15,599 nucleotides of DNA, taken from Thermoplasmata archaeon. Its GTDB lineage: Archaea > Thermoplasmatota > Thermoplasmata > Thermoplasmatales > Thermoplasmataceae. The DNA lies in assembly GCA_021792045.1 (NCBI GenBank), contig JAJYVJ010000031.1, positions 1-15,599 of the forward strand. The letters are read 5' to 3'. A program made the translations under genes and the position numbers. Under the pieces are notes generated by a model that searched no databases, was not told the origin of the DNA, and was given only the letters and a program-made list of their open reading frames with translations. Numbering within the stretch: the stretch's first letter is position 1; each line of letters starts with the position of its first letter. This document shows, one piece after another, positions 1 through 7,130 of this stretch.

Positions 1-479
1 TTTTTGATACACCTGGGCAGATAGAACTCTTTGCCTTCAGACCCTCGAGCCCAATTCTTATAGATCAACTTACTGGAGGCAAGTCTATGCTAGCATTCAT
101 CACAGACTCCGTCCTATCAACATCCCCTTCTGGCTTTATTTCACAGAAATTGCTCTTCGGTTCAGTAATGTCCAGGTTTTACAAACCTATGTTGTTTGTT
201 CTCAATAAAACGGATCTTATAGACGACGAGCAACTCGATCAGATAATGAAGTGGGAATCCGACCCAGATGAACTCTATGACGCGTATATGAATGAGAAAG
301 ATACCGGTATGAAGGACTATTTTCAATCCATATTGAAATCGTTTAAGGAAACAGGATTGATCTCAAAGGTGGTTCCGGTATCATCACATACTGGACTCGG
401 CATGGAATCAATATATTCGGAAATGTCTCTTTTCTTCGAAGGCGGGGCGGACACCGATACCATGTATAAAGATGATTAA
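1..479 (+). CDS. GPN-loop GTPase, 3' part (5' end outside window)
   Basis: The frame is open from base 3 and encodes about 158 residues, starting with a DTPGQIELF segment. That is the switch II (G3) motif of the GPN-loop GTPases (archaeal PAB0955 and eukaryotic Gpn/XAB1 relatives). An NKTDL motif (G4, guanine recognition) follows in the middle, and PVSSHTGLGM near the end fits the G5 region. The P-loop and the GPN tripeptide would lie upstream, outside the window. Family members are homodimeric GTPases; in eukaryotes they act in RNA polymerase II assembly, and the archaeal role is not firmly known. The acidic C-terminus (GADTDTMYKDD) ends at TAA 477-479. An internal ATG at 87 would remove the G3 motif, so the gene is a left-truncated fragment and not a short gene starting there. 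Confidence 0.93.
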   Translation, partial: FDTPGQIELFAFRPSSPILIDQLTGGKSMLAFITDSVLSTSPSGFISQKLLFGSVMSRFYKPMLFVLNKTDLIDDEQLDQIMKWESDPDELYDAYMNEKDTGMKDYFQSILKSFKETGLISKVVPVSSHTGLGMESIYSEMSLFFEGGADTDTMYKDD

Positions 480-497
480 GATTCTATTTTGAGGACC

Positions 498-506
498 TAT
501 ATTTAA
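498..506 (+). promoter_or_regulatory. Possible TATA box before the structured-RNA candidate
   Basis: The TATATTTAA element lies about 25 bases before base 527, where the GC-richer stretch begins. It would fit a transcription start there. The match is only a sequence resemblance, and AT-rich DNA yields such boxes by chance. Confidence 0.3.
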
Positions 507-509
507 CAT

Positions 510-785
510 TTATGAACGGAGTCCCCCCTTTCGCAATATAGGGGATGAAAGCGAACGAGAACTTATTATTTTCCTAAGGATATTACGATGCCCGCTGTAA
601 GACAGAAGTGAAATAGGTCTGATCGCATATTGCTTCATGCGTGTCGGTATCCGTAAAGTCATATGGCTTAGCATGAAGGACAGAGTACCTTCGGGCCGAG
701 GGAAATTCAAGCCCATGGAGATTCCGCCAGCAACCTTTGAAGTGGGAATCTCACTGCGAAAGCTGGGAGAGCAGGTCACTTAAGA
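510..785 (+). ncRNA. Candidate structured non-coding RNA, unidentified
   Basis: This stretch is visibly GC-richer than the spacer to its right and has several possible helices. GAGATTCC (718-725) pairs perfectly with GGAATCTC (745-752) over a 19-base loop. GGATA (579-583) can pair with TATCC (about 647-651), and the helix can continue inward through CGATGC against GCGTGTCG. GGGC and GCCC enclose the bases around 695-713. A run of C at 523-528 can pair with GGGG near 541. No protein frame resembles a known family on either strand; an 89-codon minus-strand frame covers the same ground but is compositionally odd. I looked for RNase P RNA motifs (GGAAAGUCC and ACAGAA near a CCGGCUUA partner) and for the SRP domain loop, and found neither convincingly. 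Strand and ends are guesses, with + preferred because of the TATA-like element upstream. Confidence 0.38.
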
Positions 786-1389
786 ATTATCTGAAACTAA
801 TTTAGTACCGAATCATTATCTTCACGGGATGAGCATGTACAAAAATTTACAAGACTGTGTTTCAAAACGTTAGATATAGAAAAAATATTGCCAAATACCC
901 TGATTCGAATGAAAGCAGATTATTTTGAACAATCCAAAAATCTTAGTACCATATTCGAAAATACATACAAAGAACAGGGACGAATAAGAGTATTCAAGAA
1001 TTTTATCAATGGAATATAAATGGAGTCAACTCCTAGACCATATGACGTATTCCTCCTTGGAGATTTTGCCGCATTCTCTCCAAACGTATTGTATATTGAT
1101 ATTGAATCCTATTCCTGCCACCGAATATTCTCATGATACGGTGTTACGGATTCAAAATCTAAGCCTTCTATTTTCGAATAATTTTTCTGTAGTTTTATGA
1201 AATATTTCCTTAACTTCTTGCTACAGATCAACATCTGTTTCATTTCTCTATTCTCTGATCTAAAAATTGATTTATCAGAAGACTTTTTAGAAAAGTGCGG
1301 TACGTATATCTATAAGAATCGATACGCACCAGGTTAATGAAAGAACTCGGGAAGGTTATAAAATATTTTTTAGGAAATAAGATGATGGT
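786..1389 (+). other. AT-rich spacer with a degenerate open frame
   Basis: No intact gene is seen in these roughly 600 bases. One plus-strand frame (phase of base 1020) is open from about 798 to a TAA at 1335-1337, apart from stops at 1017-1019 (TAA), 1134-1136 (TGA) and 1179-1181 (TAA). That is fewer stops than random AT-rich DNA of this length would give. The segments read like protein, for example LDIEKILPNTLIRMKADYF before the first stop and RPYDVFLLGDFAAFSPNVL after it. This could be a decayed gene or chance. I do not recognise a family, no terminal repeats are visible, and the competing 63-codon frame at 1009-1200 looks less protein-like. Confidence 0.3.
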
Positions 1390-1423
1390 TTGCAAATAGA
1401 ATTTCCCTTGGAAGCCTTAAAAT
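1356..1423 (+). promoter_or_regulatory. Two TATA boxes upstream of the glpA-like gene
   Basis: A strong TTATAAAATA box lies at 1356-1365 and a weaker CTTAAAATA at 1416-1424. The second is centred about 27 bases before ATG 1447 and fits a leaderless transcript. The first would start transcription near 1385-1388, either giving a leader of about 60 bases or allowing a TTG start at 1390. Confidence 0.5.
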
Positions 1424-1446
1424 ATTCTGCAACAATAAAGTTTAAT

Positions 1447-2724
1447 ATGTTGCTGAAAGTTGCAATAATTGGTGGTGGTATATCTGGCCTCTTCTCAGCT
1501 TTTTATCTTTCTCAGAGTGGAATGGACGTAACGTTATTTGAGAAAGGTGACTTATCCTCAGGTACTTCAGGTAGATTTCATGGTATGCTTCACAGTGGCG
1601 CAAGGTATGCGGTGAATGATAAAATATCAGCCATCGAGTGTATTTCTGAAAATAAAAGGCTTAGCAACATTGCAGAAAATTTTATAGACGACACTGGCGG
1701 GTATTTTGTGGCTACAAATGAAAAGGAAGCCGAATTCGGAGACCAGTTAATGAAGGGATGTACGGATGCGGGTATAGAAGCTAGAGATGTGGATCCCCAG
1801 GTTGTGACAGCCAAGGAAAAACATATCAGGGATATTAAGAGAGCAATATCTGTACCAGACAAAATAGTGAGATCCTATGAACTCTCCGTGGCTATTGCTG
1901 CAAAGTCAGTAATTAATGGTCTCAAGGTGAAGACGTACTCTAACGTTAAAAGGATAAATGTTAATGATGGAGTGGCAAACTCACTTGAATATGAAAGATC
2001 CGGGAAAGTTTACGAAGATAATTTTGATTATATCATAAACGCGACAGGTCCATTTTCCAATGAAATCCTTGAATCCTCGGGTCTGGATCGGGAAGAGATG
2101 GTAGCGTCTGCGGGAGCAATGGTGGTTTATGAAGGAAGGTTAGTAAACTCCGTAATAAACAGGATGAGGGAACCTTCAGACGGCGACATAATTCTTCCAT
2201 ACGGTTCAGTTTCCATTGTGGGAACAACAGCTGTCATTGTTGACGATCCCAATAATTTCTCAGTTGAGGACGAAGATATAAAAATGATGATAGATGACGC
2301 TGCTGTGGTTATGCCGTATATTAAAAATCACAAATATAAGAGAATATATTATTCCATAAGACCGCTATCCGAAAACGAGGATATGGAGACAGATTCACGT
2401 AAAGTAAGCAGAAGCTTTAAAATTGCTAAAAATTCAAAGGCAAGTAATGTCCTAACTGTTAAGGGAGGGAAATTTACTACCGGAAGATTAATAGGGGAAA
2501 GCGTTGCAGGAATGATATCATCTGAAACTGGCGAAAGAGTGGATCTTTCCGATTATAATTTCAACGACGCTTATTCAGAATATCTGTCGAAAGTCAAAGG
2601 TGAGGTCCCAGCTATTAACAAAATTAATGAGAGAAATGGTACCGTTGATGAGGAATTTGCGCAGCGTGCGGCTTCATTTCTCATTTCACATTCAATTTCT
2701 ATGGGTGATAAGGTTGGAATTTAA
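1447..2724 (+). CDS. glpA: FAD-dependent sn-glycerol-3-phosphate dehydrogenase, GlpA-like
   Basis: The protein (425 residues) would oxidise sn-glycerol-3-phosphate to dihydroxyacetone phosphate using FAD, passing electrons towards the membrane. The N-terminal Rossmann motif GGGISG is at residues 9-14, with the ribose-binding acidic residue E32 after the second strand. The GlpA/GlpD hallmark GRFHGMLHSGARYAV follows at about 42-56. VINRMREPSDGDIILP, SIVGTTA, a YYSIRPL segment and the C-terminal TVKGGKFTTGRL all match the E. coli GlpA order. It ends about where the FAD domain ends; the [2Fe-2S]-binding tail of bacterial GlpA is missing, and no glpB or glpC lies beside it. I chose ATG 1447 because the Rossmann strand starts directly after it and a TATA box sits 27 bases upstream; TTG 1390 would add 19 residues. 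The end overlaps coxG by 11 bases. Archaeal lipids use glycerol-1-phosphate, so a role in glycerol catabolism is the likely reading. Confidence 0.88.
   Translation: MLLKVAIIGGGISGLFSAFYLSQSGMDVTLFEKGDLSSGTSGRFHGMLHSGARYAVNDKISAIECISENKRLSNIAENFIDDTGGYFVATNEKEAEFGDQLMKGCTDAGIEARDVDPQVVTAKEKHIRDIKRAISVPDKIVRSYELSVAIAAKSVINGLKVKTYSNVKRINVNDGVANSLEYERSGKVYEDNFDYIINATGPFSNEILESSGLDREEMVASAGAMVVYEGRLVNSVINRMREPSDGDIILPYGSVSIVGTTAVIVDDPNNFSVEDEDIKMMIDDAAVVMPYIKNHKYKRIYYSIRPLSENEDMETDSRKVSRSFKIAKNSKASNVLTVKGGKFTTGRLIGESVAGMISSETGERVDLSDYNFNDAYSEYLSKVKGEVPAINKINERNGTVDEEFAQRAASFLISHSISMGDKVGI
2704..2709 (+). promoter_or_regulatory. Ribosome binding site for the CoxG-like gene
   Basis: GGTGAT matches the archaeal anti-Shine-Dalgarno sequence. 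It lies inside the end of the glpA-like gene, four bases before TTG 2714, and decides the start of the downstream gene. This suggests translational coupling. Confidence 0.6.
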
Positions 2725-3163
2725 CGGTGAATTCAAACTTAATAATACTAAGAACGAGACCCTTGAACGGTTAGCTGATTTTGAAGGGATAGTAGGGTGC
2801 CTGCCAGGTATAGAAACCTATGAAAAGGAAGGAGATGAGTACGTTTGCCGACTGAAATTGGATGCTTCTTCAATGAAAACCTCGTATCTGAACACGATAT
2901 CTGGAAAAATGTCCGTTAAATATGCTGGCATCAATGGAGATAGTCTTGACATCAACGGAAAGGGTAGGGTAGCAGGATCGTCAATCAAAATAGCGTTACA
3001 TGTTGACATAAATGATGATCCCCAAGGCACTTTGGTTAAATGGTCTGTTTCCGTAGATTATGGTATAATGTCCAAGCTAATCGAAAAAGAAAAACTACGA
3101 GCTGCAACTTTGGAAAATATAGACAAAAGTGTGCAGTGCCTGAGAAATAGATTGACTCACTGA
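2714..3163 (+). CDS. coxG: CoxG-family SRPBCC protein (carbon monoxide dehydrogenase subunit G-like)
   Basis: This 149-residue protein has the CoxG layout of the SRPBCC/START-like fold. It starts with EFNGEFKL, then ERLADFEGIVGCLPGIETYE (the CoxG 'cLPG' signature), then alternating strands with a GKMSVKY segment and KGRVAGSSIKIAL. A C-terminal helix would close the pocket. Family members bind hydrophobic ligands; in aerobic CO dehydrogenase clusters CoxG helps enzyme maturation or membrane attachment. No cox large, medium or small subunit is in the window, so the tie to CO oxidation is weak. Overlap with the flavin dehydrogenase suggests it serves that enzyme, for instance in membrane docking or quinone access (inference). 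The TTG start is chosen because of the GGTGAT site; GTG 2705 would add three residues, and longer upstream readings of this frame lie inside glpA and are unlikely. Confidence 0.8.
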   Translation: MEFNGEFKLNNTKNETLERLADFEGIVGCLPGIETYEKEGDEYVCRLKLDASSMKTSYLNTISGKMSVKYAGINGDSLDINGKGRVAGSSIKIALHVDINDDPQGTLVKWSVSVDYGIMSKLIEKEKLRAATLENIDKSVQCLRNRLTH

Positions 3164-3199
3164 GATATCTCGTTCCTTGCAAGACGTAGCTTTTCCGAA

Positions 3200-3216
3200 C
3201 TTTTTTTTATCTTTTT
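3200..3216 (+). terminator. T-rich terminator after the glpA-coxG unit
   Basis: Two T runs (eight and five T, split by ATC) start about 37 bases after the coxG stop. T runs without a strong hairpin are typical archaeal terminators. A ten-base palindrome, GAGATATCTC (3162-3171), overlaps the stop codon. Confidence 0.55.
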
Positions 3217-3330
3217 GCCAGTTATATGAGAATCATAGAAATATAATTAATAAACAATATAATTGTCTTTCTGCGTATAATGTCTTATTTGTGAGGATAT
3301 GAGATCTGCTGCGTTAACCAGCTACCAGAA

Positions 3331-3339
3331 TATAAATAA
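3331..3339 (+). promoter_or_regulatory. TATA box of the phosphate transport pair
   Basis: TATAAATAA is centred 27 bases before ATG 3362, the spacing expected for a leaderless archaeal mRNA. It supports that start over the in-frame ATG at 3299, which lies upstream of the box. Confidence 0.6.
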
Positions 3340-3361
3340 GAGTTCAATATTACCGTGCTTA

Positions 3362-4045
3362 ATGGTAGGAAACAGCATTCTGAGAAGGATTAGTTCCGTC
3401 GGGGAAAGAAACATTTTCCAGCGACTTCTCGGATTTGTTGACATGGCAAAAGAATCAGTGCAGACCTTAAGCGACATGCTTTTTGCAGAAGACTTGAAAC
3501 GGATAGAGTTCAACGCAAGGATAAGGAATATAGAGAAAAGAGGTGATGATCTCTCCGTTACTGTTAAAGAGGAAATAACAGGTGGTGCAATAAGCTCAAG
3601 TCTGATGGACAACCTCATTATGTTAGTTGAGACCTGCGATGACCTTCTAGATACATCCTATTTCATAAGCAGGGAGCTAAGAAGGATACATGAGAATTCG
3701 CATAAGTTTGATGAAAATACGGTTAATATCCTAAATGTTACATATAATACTGGTCGAAATATACTACTTCTGGCTGAAACGGCTCTAGACCATGTTCAGA
3801 TCATGCTTGAAACTAAGAGCAGGAAAGACATGGAAGCCGCAAGAGTAGAAATAGAATCTCTAGAAGAACAGGTAGACGATCTAAAGGACAATATGATAGA
3901 TGCGGCTTACAACAACGCTGATAGAATACCATATGTAGCGTTTATCCATATAACGGAACTTGCACACAAGCTTGATGATCTTCTTGACAGCTGTGAAGAT
4001 ATAGCTGACCTACTGTTTACTATAAATGTTGCGATTACCAAATGA
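3362..4045 (+). CDS. DUF47 family PhoU-like protein
   Basis: The 227-residue protein is almost entirely helical and rich in charged heptads. It starts MVGNSILRRISSVGERNIFQ, followed by AKESVQTLSDML, CDDLLDTSYFISREL and a long C-terminal coiled region ending KLDDLLDSCEDIADLLFT. This is the four-to-six-helix DUF47 (COG1392) plan related to PhoU, with acidic helix clusters that bind metal in PhoU proteins. DUF47 genes commonly sit directly before PiT phosphate permeases, as here, and probably control transport by contact with the permease (inference from gene pairing). The start at 3362 gives the usual family length of about 215-230 residues and fits the TATA box; starting at 3299 would add 21 residues without helical character. 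The TGA stop abuts the next ATG, so the two genes are surely co-translated. Confidence 0.85.
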   Translation: MVGNSILRRISSVGERNIFQRLLGFVDMAKESVQTLSDMLFAEDLKRIEFNARIRNIEKRGDDLSVTVKEEITGGAISSSLMDNLIMLVETCDDLLDTSYFISRELRRIHENSHKFDENTVNILNVTYNTGRNILLLAETALDHVQIMLETKSRKDMEAARVEIESLEEQVDDLKDNMIDAAYNNADRIPYVAFIHITELAHKLDDLLDSCEDIADLLFTINVAITK

Positions 4046-4948
4046 ATGTTTTACACATACCTTATACTCGCCCTTGTCACGTTACTCGTTGCCTTTGTTT
4101 CTGGCAACAATCTTTCGGCAGCTGTGGGAACACTCATAGGGTCGAGAATACTTAGCCTCTACGGCTCAATTTTAATCGCGGTTGCAGGTTTTGTTGCAGG
4201 TCTCGTTGTACAGGGAGGAAGCCTACATTCCACTGCAATCCTTTTAATACCCGATAACCACTTTATTATAACTATCTCTCTAGCAATTGCGTTAGGAATT
4301 TTTGTGATAGCTGCAATAGTGCGAGTACCACTTTCCCTTGTAATGGCTCTGGTTGGAGTCTCAATAGGAATAACATTGAAATTCGGCATTACAAGTAACT
4401 GGCCAATAATAAGGGACATTGTAATAACGTGGATAATTGCGCCCGTTGGTTCGGTTGTTGTGGCCTTTTATCTTAATCGAAGGTTTGCTAAATTGCAGCC
4501 AAAAGATGTATGGAACTATGCCGTTTTTATAAAGTTAATGCTCATTGCTGTTTCATTCTTCACTTCATTTACGCTCGGTGCTAACACACTTGGATTCATA
4601 GATGAAATAGCAAGAGTAACCGGCTATGATATTATATTCCCGATAATTGGAATAATTGTTGGATCATTTTTCTTAAGCAAGGGAGTCTCAAAAAGAGTTG
4701 GCCAAGATATGTACTCAATGAGATACACAAGCGCTTTCATTTCTCTTATAGTCTCCTCAATTTTGGTAGAAGTTGCTACGGTCTTTGGTTATCCCCTCAG
4801 TAGCACACAGACACTTACTTCAAGCGTATTCGGTTCAGGCCTTTCGTACAGGACAAAGGCAATGGATGCTTTGCCTTACCTTTTCACGGTTGCTATGTGG
4901 GTCGTTTCTCCGGCAATAGGGATAATTTTGGGATATTTTATTGCTTAG
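4046..4948 (+). CDS. PiT family inorganic phosphate transporter
   Basis: This 300-residue integral membrane protein has about eight to ten hydrophobic segments and the inverted-repeat plan of PiT (PF01384) transporters, which import phosphate with a cation. The two signature regions are the first helix GNNLSAAVGT (about residues 20-29) and FTLGANTLGF (about 175-184). GYPLSSTQTLTSSVFGSG (about 248-265) corresponds to the usual PVSTTHA segment. Both signatures lack the aspartate of the classic GAND motif (GNNL and GANT instead), so cation coupling may differ, perhaps as an adaptation to acid (inference). It is short next to bacterial PitA (about 500) but normal for archaeal and compact bacterial forms. 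It starts directly after the DUF47 stop and ends at TAG 4946-4948. Confidence 0.88.
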   Translation: MFYTYLILALVTLLVAFVSGNNLSAAVGTLIGSRILSLYGSILIAVAGFVAGLVVQGGSLHSTAILLIPDNHFIITISLAIALGIFVIAAIVRVPLSLVMALVGVSIGITLKFGITSNWPIIRDIVITWIIAPVGSVVVAFYLNRRFAKLQPKDVWNYAVFIKLMLIAVSFFTSFTLGANTLGFIDEIARVTGYDIIFPIIGIIVGSFFLSKGVSKRVGQDMYSMRYTSAFISLIVSSILVEVATVFGYPLSSTQTLTSSVFGSGLSYRTKAMDALPYLFTVAMWVVSPAIGIILGYFIA

Positions 4949-4995
4949 TGACCGATAAATCTTATTATCAAGACCATACTATCTATTCTTAGAAC

Positions 4996-6246
4996 ATGGA
5001 ATTCAAAGCAAAATTTAAGATTCCAGCCTCACTCTGCACAAAATGCAGGGGTGCTAAACTTCTATGTGGACTTTCATTTTGTCCTATCACTGTAAAGTCT
5101 ATCGTCAAACCCAGAGTTAACATTTCCCAAGGAAACAGGATCAGTGGATCTTCGCCTCCCAGTGTCTTTGTCGGACGGTACGGATACCCGAAGGTAAAGG
5201 TATACCCTTCTGTTCCGCAGGTTCATGGGGATACCTCATCCTACGAAGATCCAAAGGAATGGATGAATCTTCAATTGGAAGATTTTCTGAGCATGCGCCT
5301 ATCAATGATTAGAGGTGGAACGGATGTTTACGTTAAGAACGCAGCAGATCCTGACAAGCTGTTTCAGGAGCTACAACTCATGGCCCTCTCTGAAAAATAT
5401 GTTGAAGTCGACATGACCTTAGAAAAGAATCTTTCTGAAATGTCTGTTATTCTTGACGAGAATACGCCCCCTATGGGTCCATCGGCTCCACTGTTGAAGT
5501 TCCAATCCGATTATTCCTCTCCCAGTTTGAGTGTCGAGAAAGTTTATGGAGACACTGATCTTAAGGCTATGGATGCAATGAAATTCTTGTATTCAAGAAA
5601 TGAAGATGTTTCAAAGATATCAAAGATTCTCAGTGTTGGAGCTATAGGAACAAAGAAAATGAGAAAGGTTGTTCCAACAAGATGGTCCATAACTGCAGTT
5701 GACAAGAACCTATCAGATGATCTTATAGAAAAAAGCAAGGACTATCCACAGATAGATAAATTCCTGGCGTATGTGAGAAGAACCAACGGTAACCTCTTCG
5801 TAGCAATTCTTACTCCTTCCAATTGGATATATGAATGGGGTGAGGCTTGGGGAAGAGGAACAACATGGAACCAGTGGGGTGAAGAGACTTACACGGAAAT
5901 AGACAACGAAGGGTACTATGGAAGGAAAGACTACCCCGGAATTGGCGGATGCTACTACTCAACCAGACTGGCCGTTGGAGAAAAACTTAATGAGATGAGA
6001 AAAAGTGGAGGTGCAATTACTTGGAGAGAGATTTATCCTGGTTTTAGCCTTCCTGTCGGGGTATGGTATGTCAGGGAAAATATGAGGGAACTTTTTAAAA
6101 TGAAGCCTTCAGAGTTTGATACTCTTGATGATGCTCTGAAATTCGTATCTAAGTTCCTTAAGGTTCCTCTGGAGAGCTGGTTACGGAGATCTACCGTGGT
6201 GAAGACGTTGAAGTATAACAACCTGGAAAAATTTTTTTCGATTTGA
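4996..6246 (+). CDS. nreA: NreA family DNA repair protein (COG1602)
   Basis: The 416-residue protein matches the archaeal Nre family (DUF650 N-terminal and DUF651 C-terminal domains). Near the N-terminus C14, C17, C24 and C29 form a CX2CX6CX4C zinc-binding cluster. SSPPSVFVGRYGYPKVKVYP (about 52-71) is the conserved centre of the first domain. RKVVPTRWSITAVD and the glycine/tryptophan-rich WGRGTTWNQWGEE block lie in the second. NreA of Haloferax is needed for resistance to mitomycin C and binds PCNA through a C-terminal PIP box. Here the tail is YNNLEKFFSI, which keeps the L and FF of a PIP box but has Y in place of the leading Q. The start at 4996 lacks a clear ribosome site; a possible TATA-like GATAAATCTTA lies 33-43 bases before it. 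The next gene begins one base after its stop. Confidence 0.87.
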   Translation: MEFKAKFKIPASLCTKCRGAKLLCGLSFCPITVKSIVKPRVNISQGNRISGSSPPSVFVGRYGYPKVKVYPSVPQVHGDTSSYEDPKEWMNLQLEDFLSMRLSMIRGGTDVYVKNAADPDKLFQELQLMALSEKYVEVDMTLEKNLSEMSVILDENTPPMGPSAPLLKFQSDYSSPSLSVEKVYGDTDLKAMDAMKFLYSRNEDVSKISKILSVGAIGTKKMRKVVPTRWSITAVDKNLSDDLIEKSKDYPQIDKFLAYVRRTNGNLFVAILTPSNWIYEWGEAWGRGTTWNQWGEETYTEIDNEGYYGRKDYPGIGGCYYSTRLAVGEKLNEMRKSGGAITWREIYPGFSLPVGVWYVRENMRELFKMKPSEFDTLDDALKFVSKFLKVPLESWLRRSTVVKTLKYNNLEKFFSI

Positions 6247-6247
6247 C

Positions 6248-7087
6248 ATGAAGATCATTGAGTACTCGGTTTCAAAGGCAATCTCAAAAAGTGGCATGAT
6301 GGAATTAGACTATGCTATAAACCCTTATTCCGGCTGTTTTCACAGGTGCCTCTACTGCTATGCAATAGATTATACATACCAGAAAGACGCTGCTTCGAAC
6401 TGGGGTGAGATAGTTTACGTCAAGAAGAACATAGACCTTATTCTAAAAAGAGACATTATAGGACTGCCAAGAGGAATTGTGGGACTGGGGACGGTCACAG
6501 ATCCTTATCAGCCGGCAGAAGCAATCTACAGATTATCCAGAAAGATACTCGAGATCCTGCTTGGAAATGGTTTTAGAGTAACCGTACAGACAAAATCTCC
6601 TCTTGTTTCGCGAGATGCAGATGTCCTCTCAACGCACAGAAGCACTGCCGATGTTGGGATTACAATCACCACGATCAACAGAGTAAAGTCAATTCTGATA
6701 GAAACGAAAACACCTTCACCGTCTGCAAGGATAAGGGCTTTGGAAAAACTGAATGGTGAAGGTATTAAAACCTGGATATTTTTAGGGCCGATTATACGTA
6801 ATTTCAACGACGACGATGAGAATTTAAGAGCCATCTTTGAGGCTGCTGTGTCAACAGGTTCCAGAATAATATATGATTTTTATTCTTCGTACAGAGGAGC
6901 AAATTCCATGATGGAACGTTATCTTCCTGGATATGATGATAGAAAAGAATTCAATGAATCGAATGCCTGGAAAAGTGAAGTTGTGGGACGGATAGAAAAG
7001 CTCGCAGAAAAGTATAATGTAGAATGCAACAGCCAGAAGGATGAATGGATGGTTGAGAGAGGTTATAACTTTGGCGGACTCTTTTGA
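6248..7087 (+). CDS. SplB-like radical SAM protein (COG1533)
   Basis: The 279-residue protein carries C30-X3-C34-X2-C37 in the context GCFHRCLYCY, the [4Fe-4S]/SAM cluster site. INPYSGC before it and GTVTDPYQPAE (about 81-91) are typical of COG1533, the family that includes spore photoproduct lyase and Rv2578c-type proteins. VTVQTKSPLVSRD (about 112-124) and the TIT/GPI strands fit the radical SAM barrel. Many such proteins are labelled 'DNA repair photolyase', but the substrate of this branch is not known. It starts one base after the nreA stop, so both are likely one transcription and translation unit. That placement supports, without proving, a role in nucleic acid repair or modification. 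The C-terminus (VERGYNFGGLF) is short and lacks an obvious extra domain. Confidence 0.85.
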   Translation: MKIIEYSVSKAISKSGMMELDYAINPYSGCFHRCLYCYAIDYTYQKDAASNWGEIVYVKKNIDLILKRDIIGLPRGIVGLGTVTDPYQPAEAIYRLSRKILEILLGNGFRVTVQTKSPLVSRDADVLSTHRSTADVGITITTINRVKSILIETKTPSPSARIRALEKLNGEGIKTWIFLGPIIRNFNDDDENLRAIFEAAVSTGSRIIYDFYSSYRGANSMMERYLPGYDDRKEFNESNAWKSEVVGRIEKLAEKYNVECNSQKDEWMVERGYNFGGLF

Positions 7088-7103
7088 CTCGAAACCAAGA
7101 TCC

Positions 7104-7112
7104 TTTTTATAA
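7104..7112 (+). promoter_or_regulatory. TATA box in the spacer after the radical SAM gene
   Basis: TTTTTATAA is centred about 25 bases before base 7133. It points to transcription starting at about 7131-7133, where the small-RNA candidate begins. It also forms part of a T-rich run that could end the upstream transcript. Confidence 0.4.
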
Positions 7113-7130
7113 TAAGCTCCACTAGATTTA

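Noticed and set aside
521..700. Resemblance to RNase P RNA (GGAGTCC, then GCTTAGCATGAAGGACAGAG)
   Set aside because: The conserved P4 halves do not pair and the order and spacing of the conserved regions do not fit, so I do not name it RNase P.
510..779. 89-codon minus-strand frame over the RNA candidate
   Set aside because: Composition is unlike the neighbouring proteins (Ser/Arg/Pro rich), there is no family resemblance, and the strand and position agree better with structured RNA.
1009..1200. 63-codon plus-strand frame
   Set aside because: Looks non-coding; another frame of the same stretch is more protein-like but broken.
2600..2713. N-terminal extension of the CoxG-like gene to ATG 2600
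   Set aside because: It lies inside glpA in another frame, has no CoxG similarity, and a GGTGAT site points to TTG 2714.
3299..3361. Upstream ATG 3299 for the DUF47 gene
   Set aside because: It lies before the TATA box at 3331-3339 and adds residues without family character.
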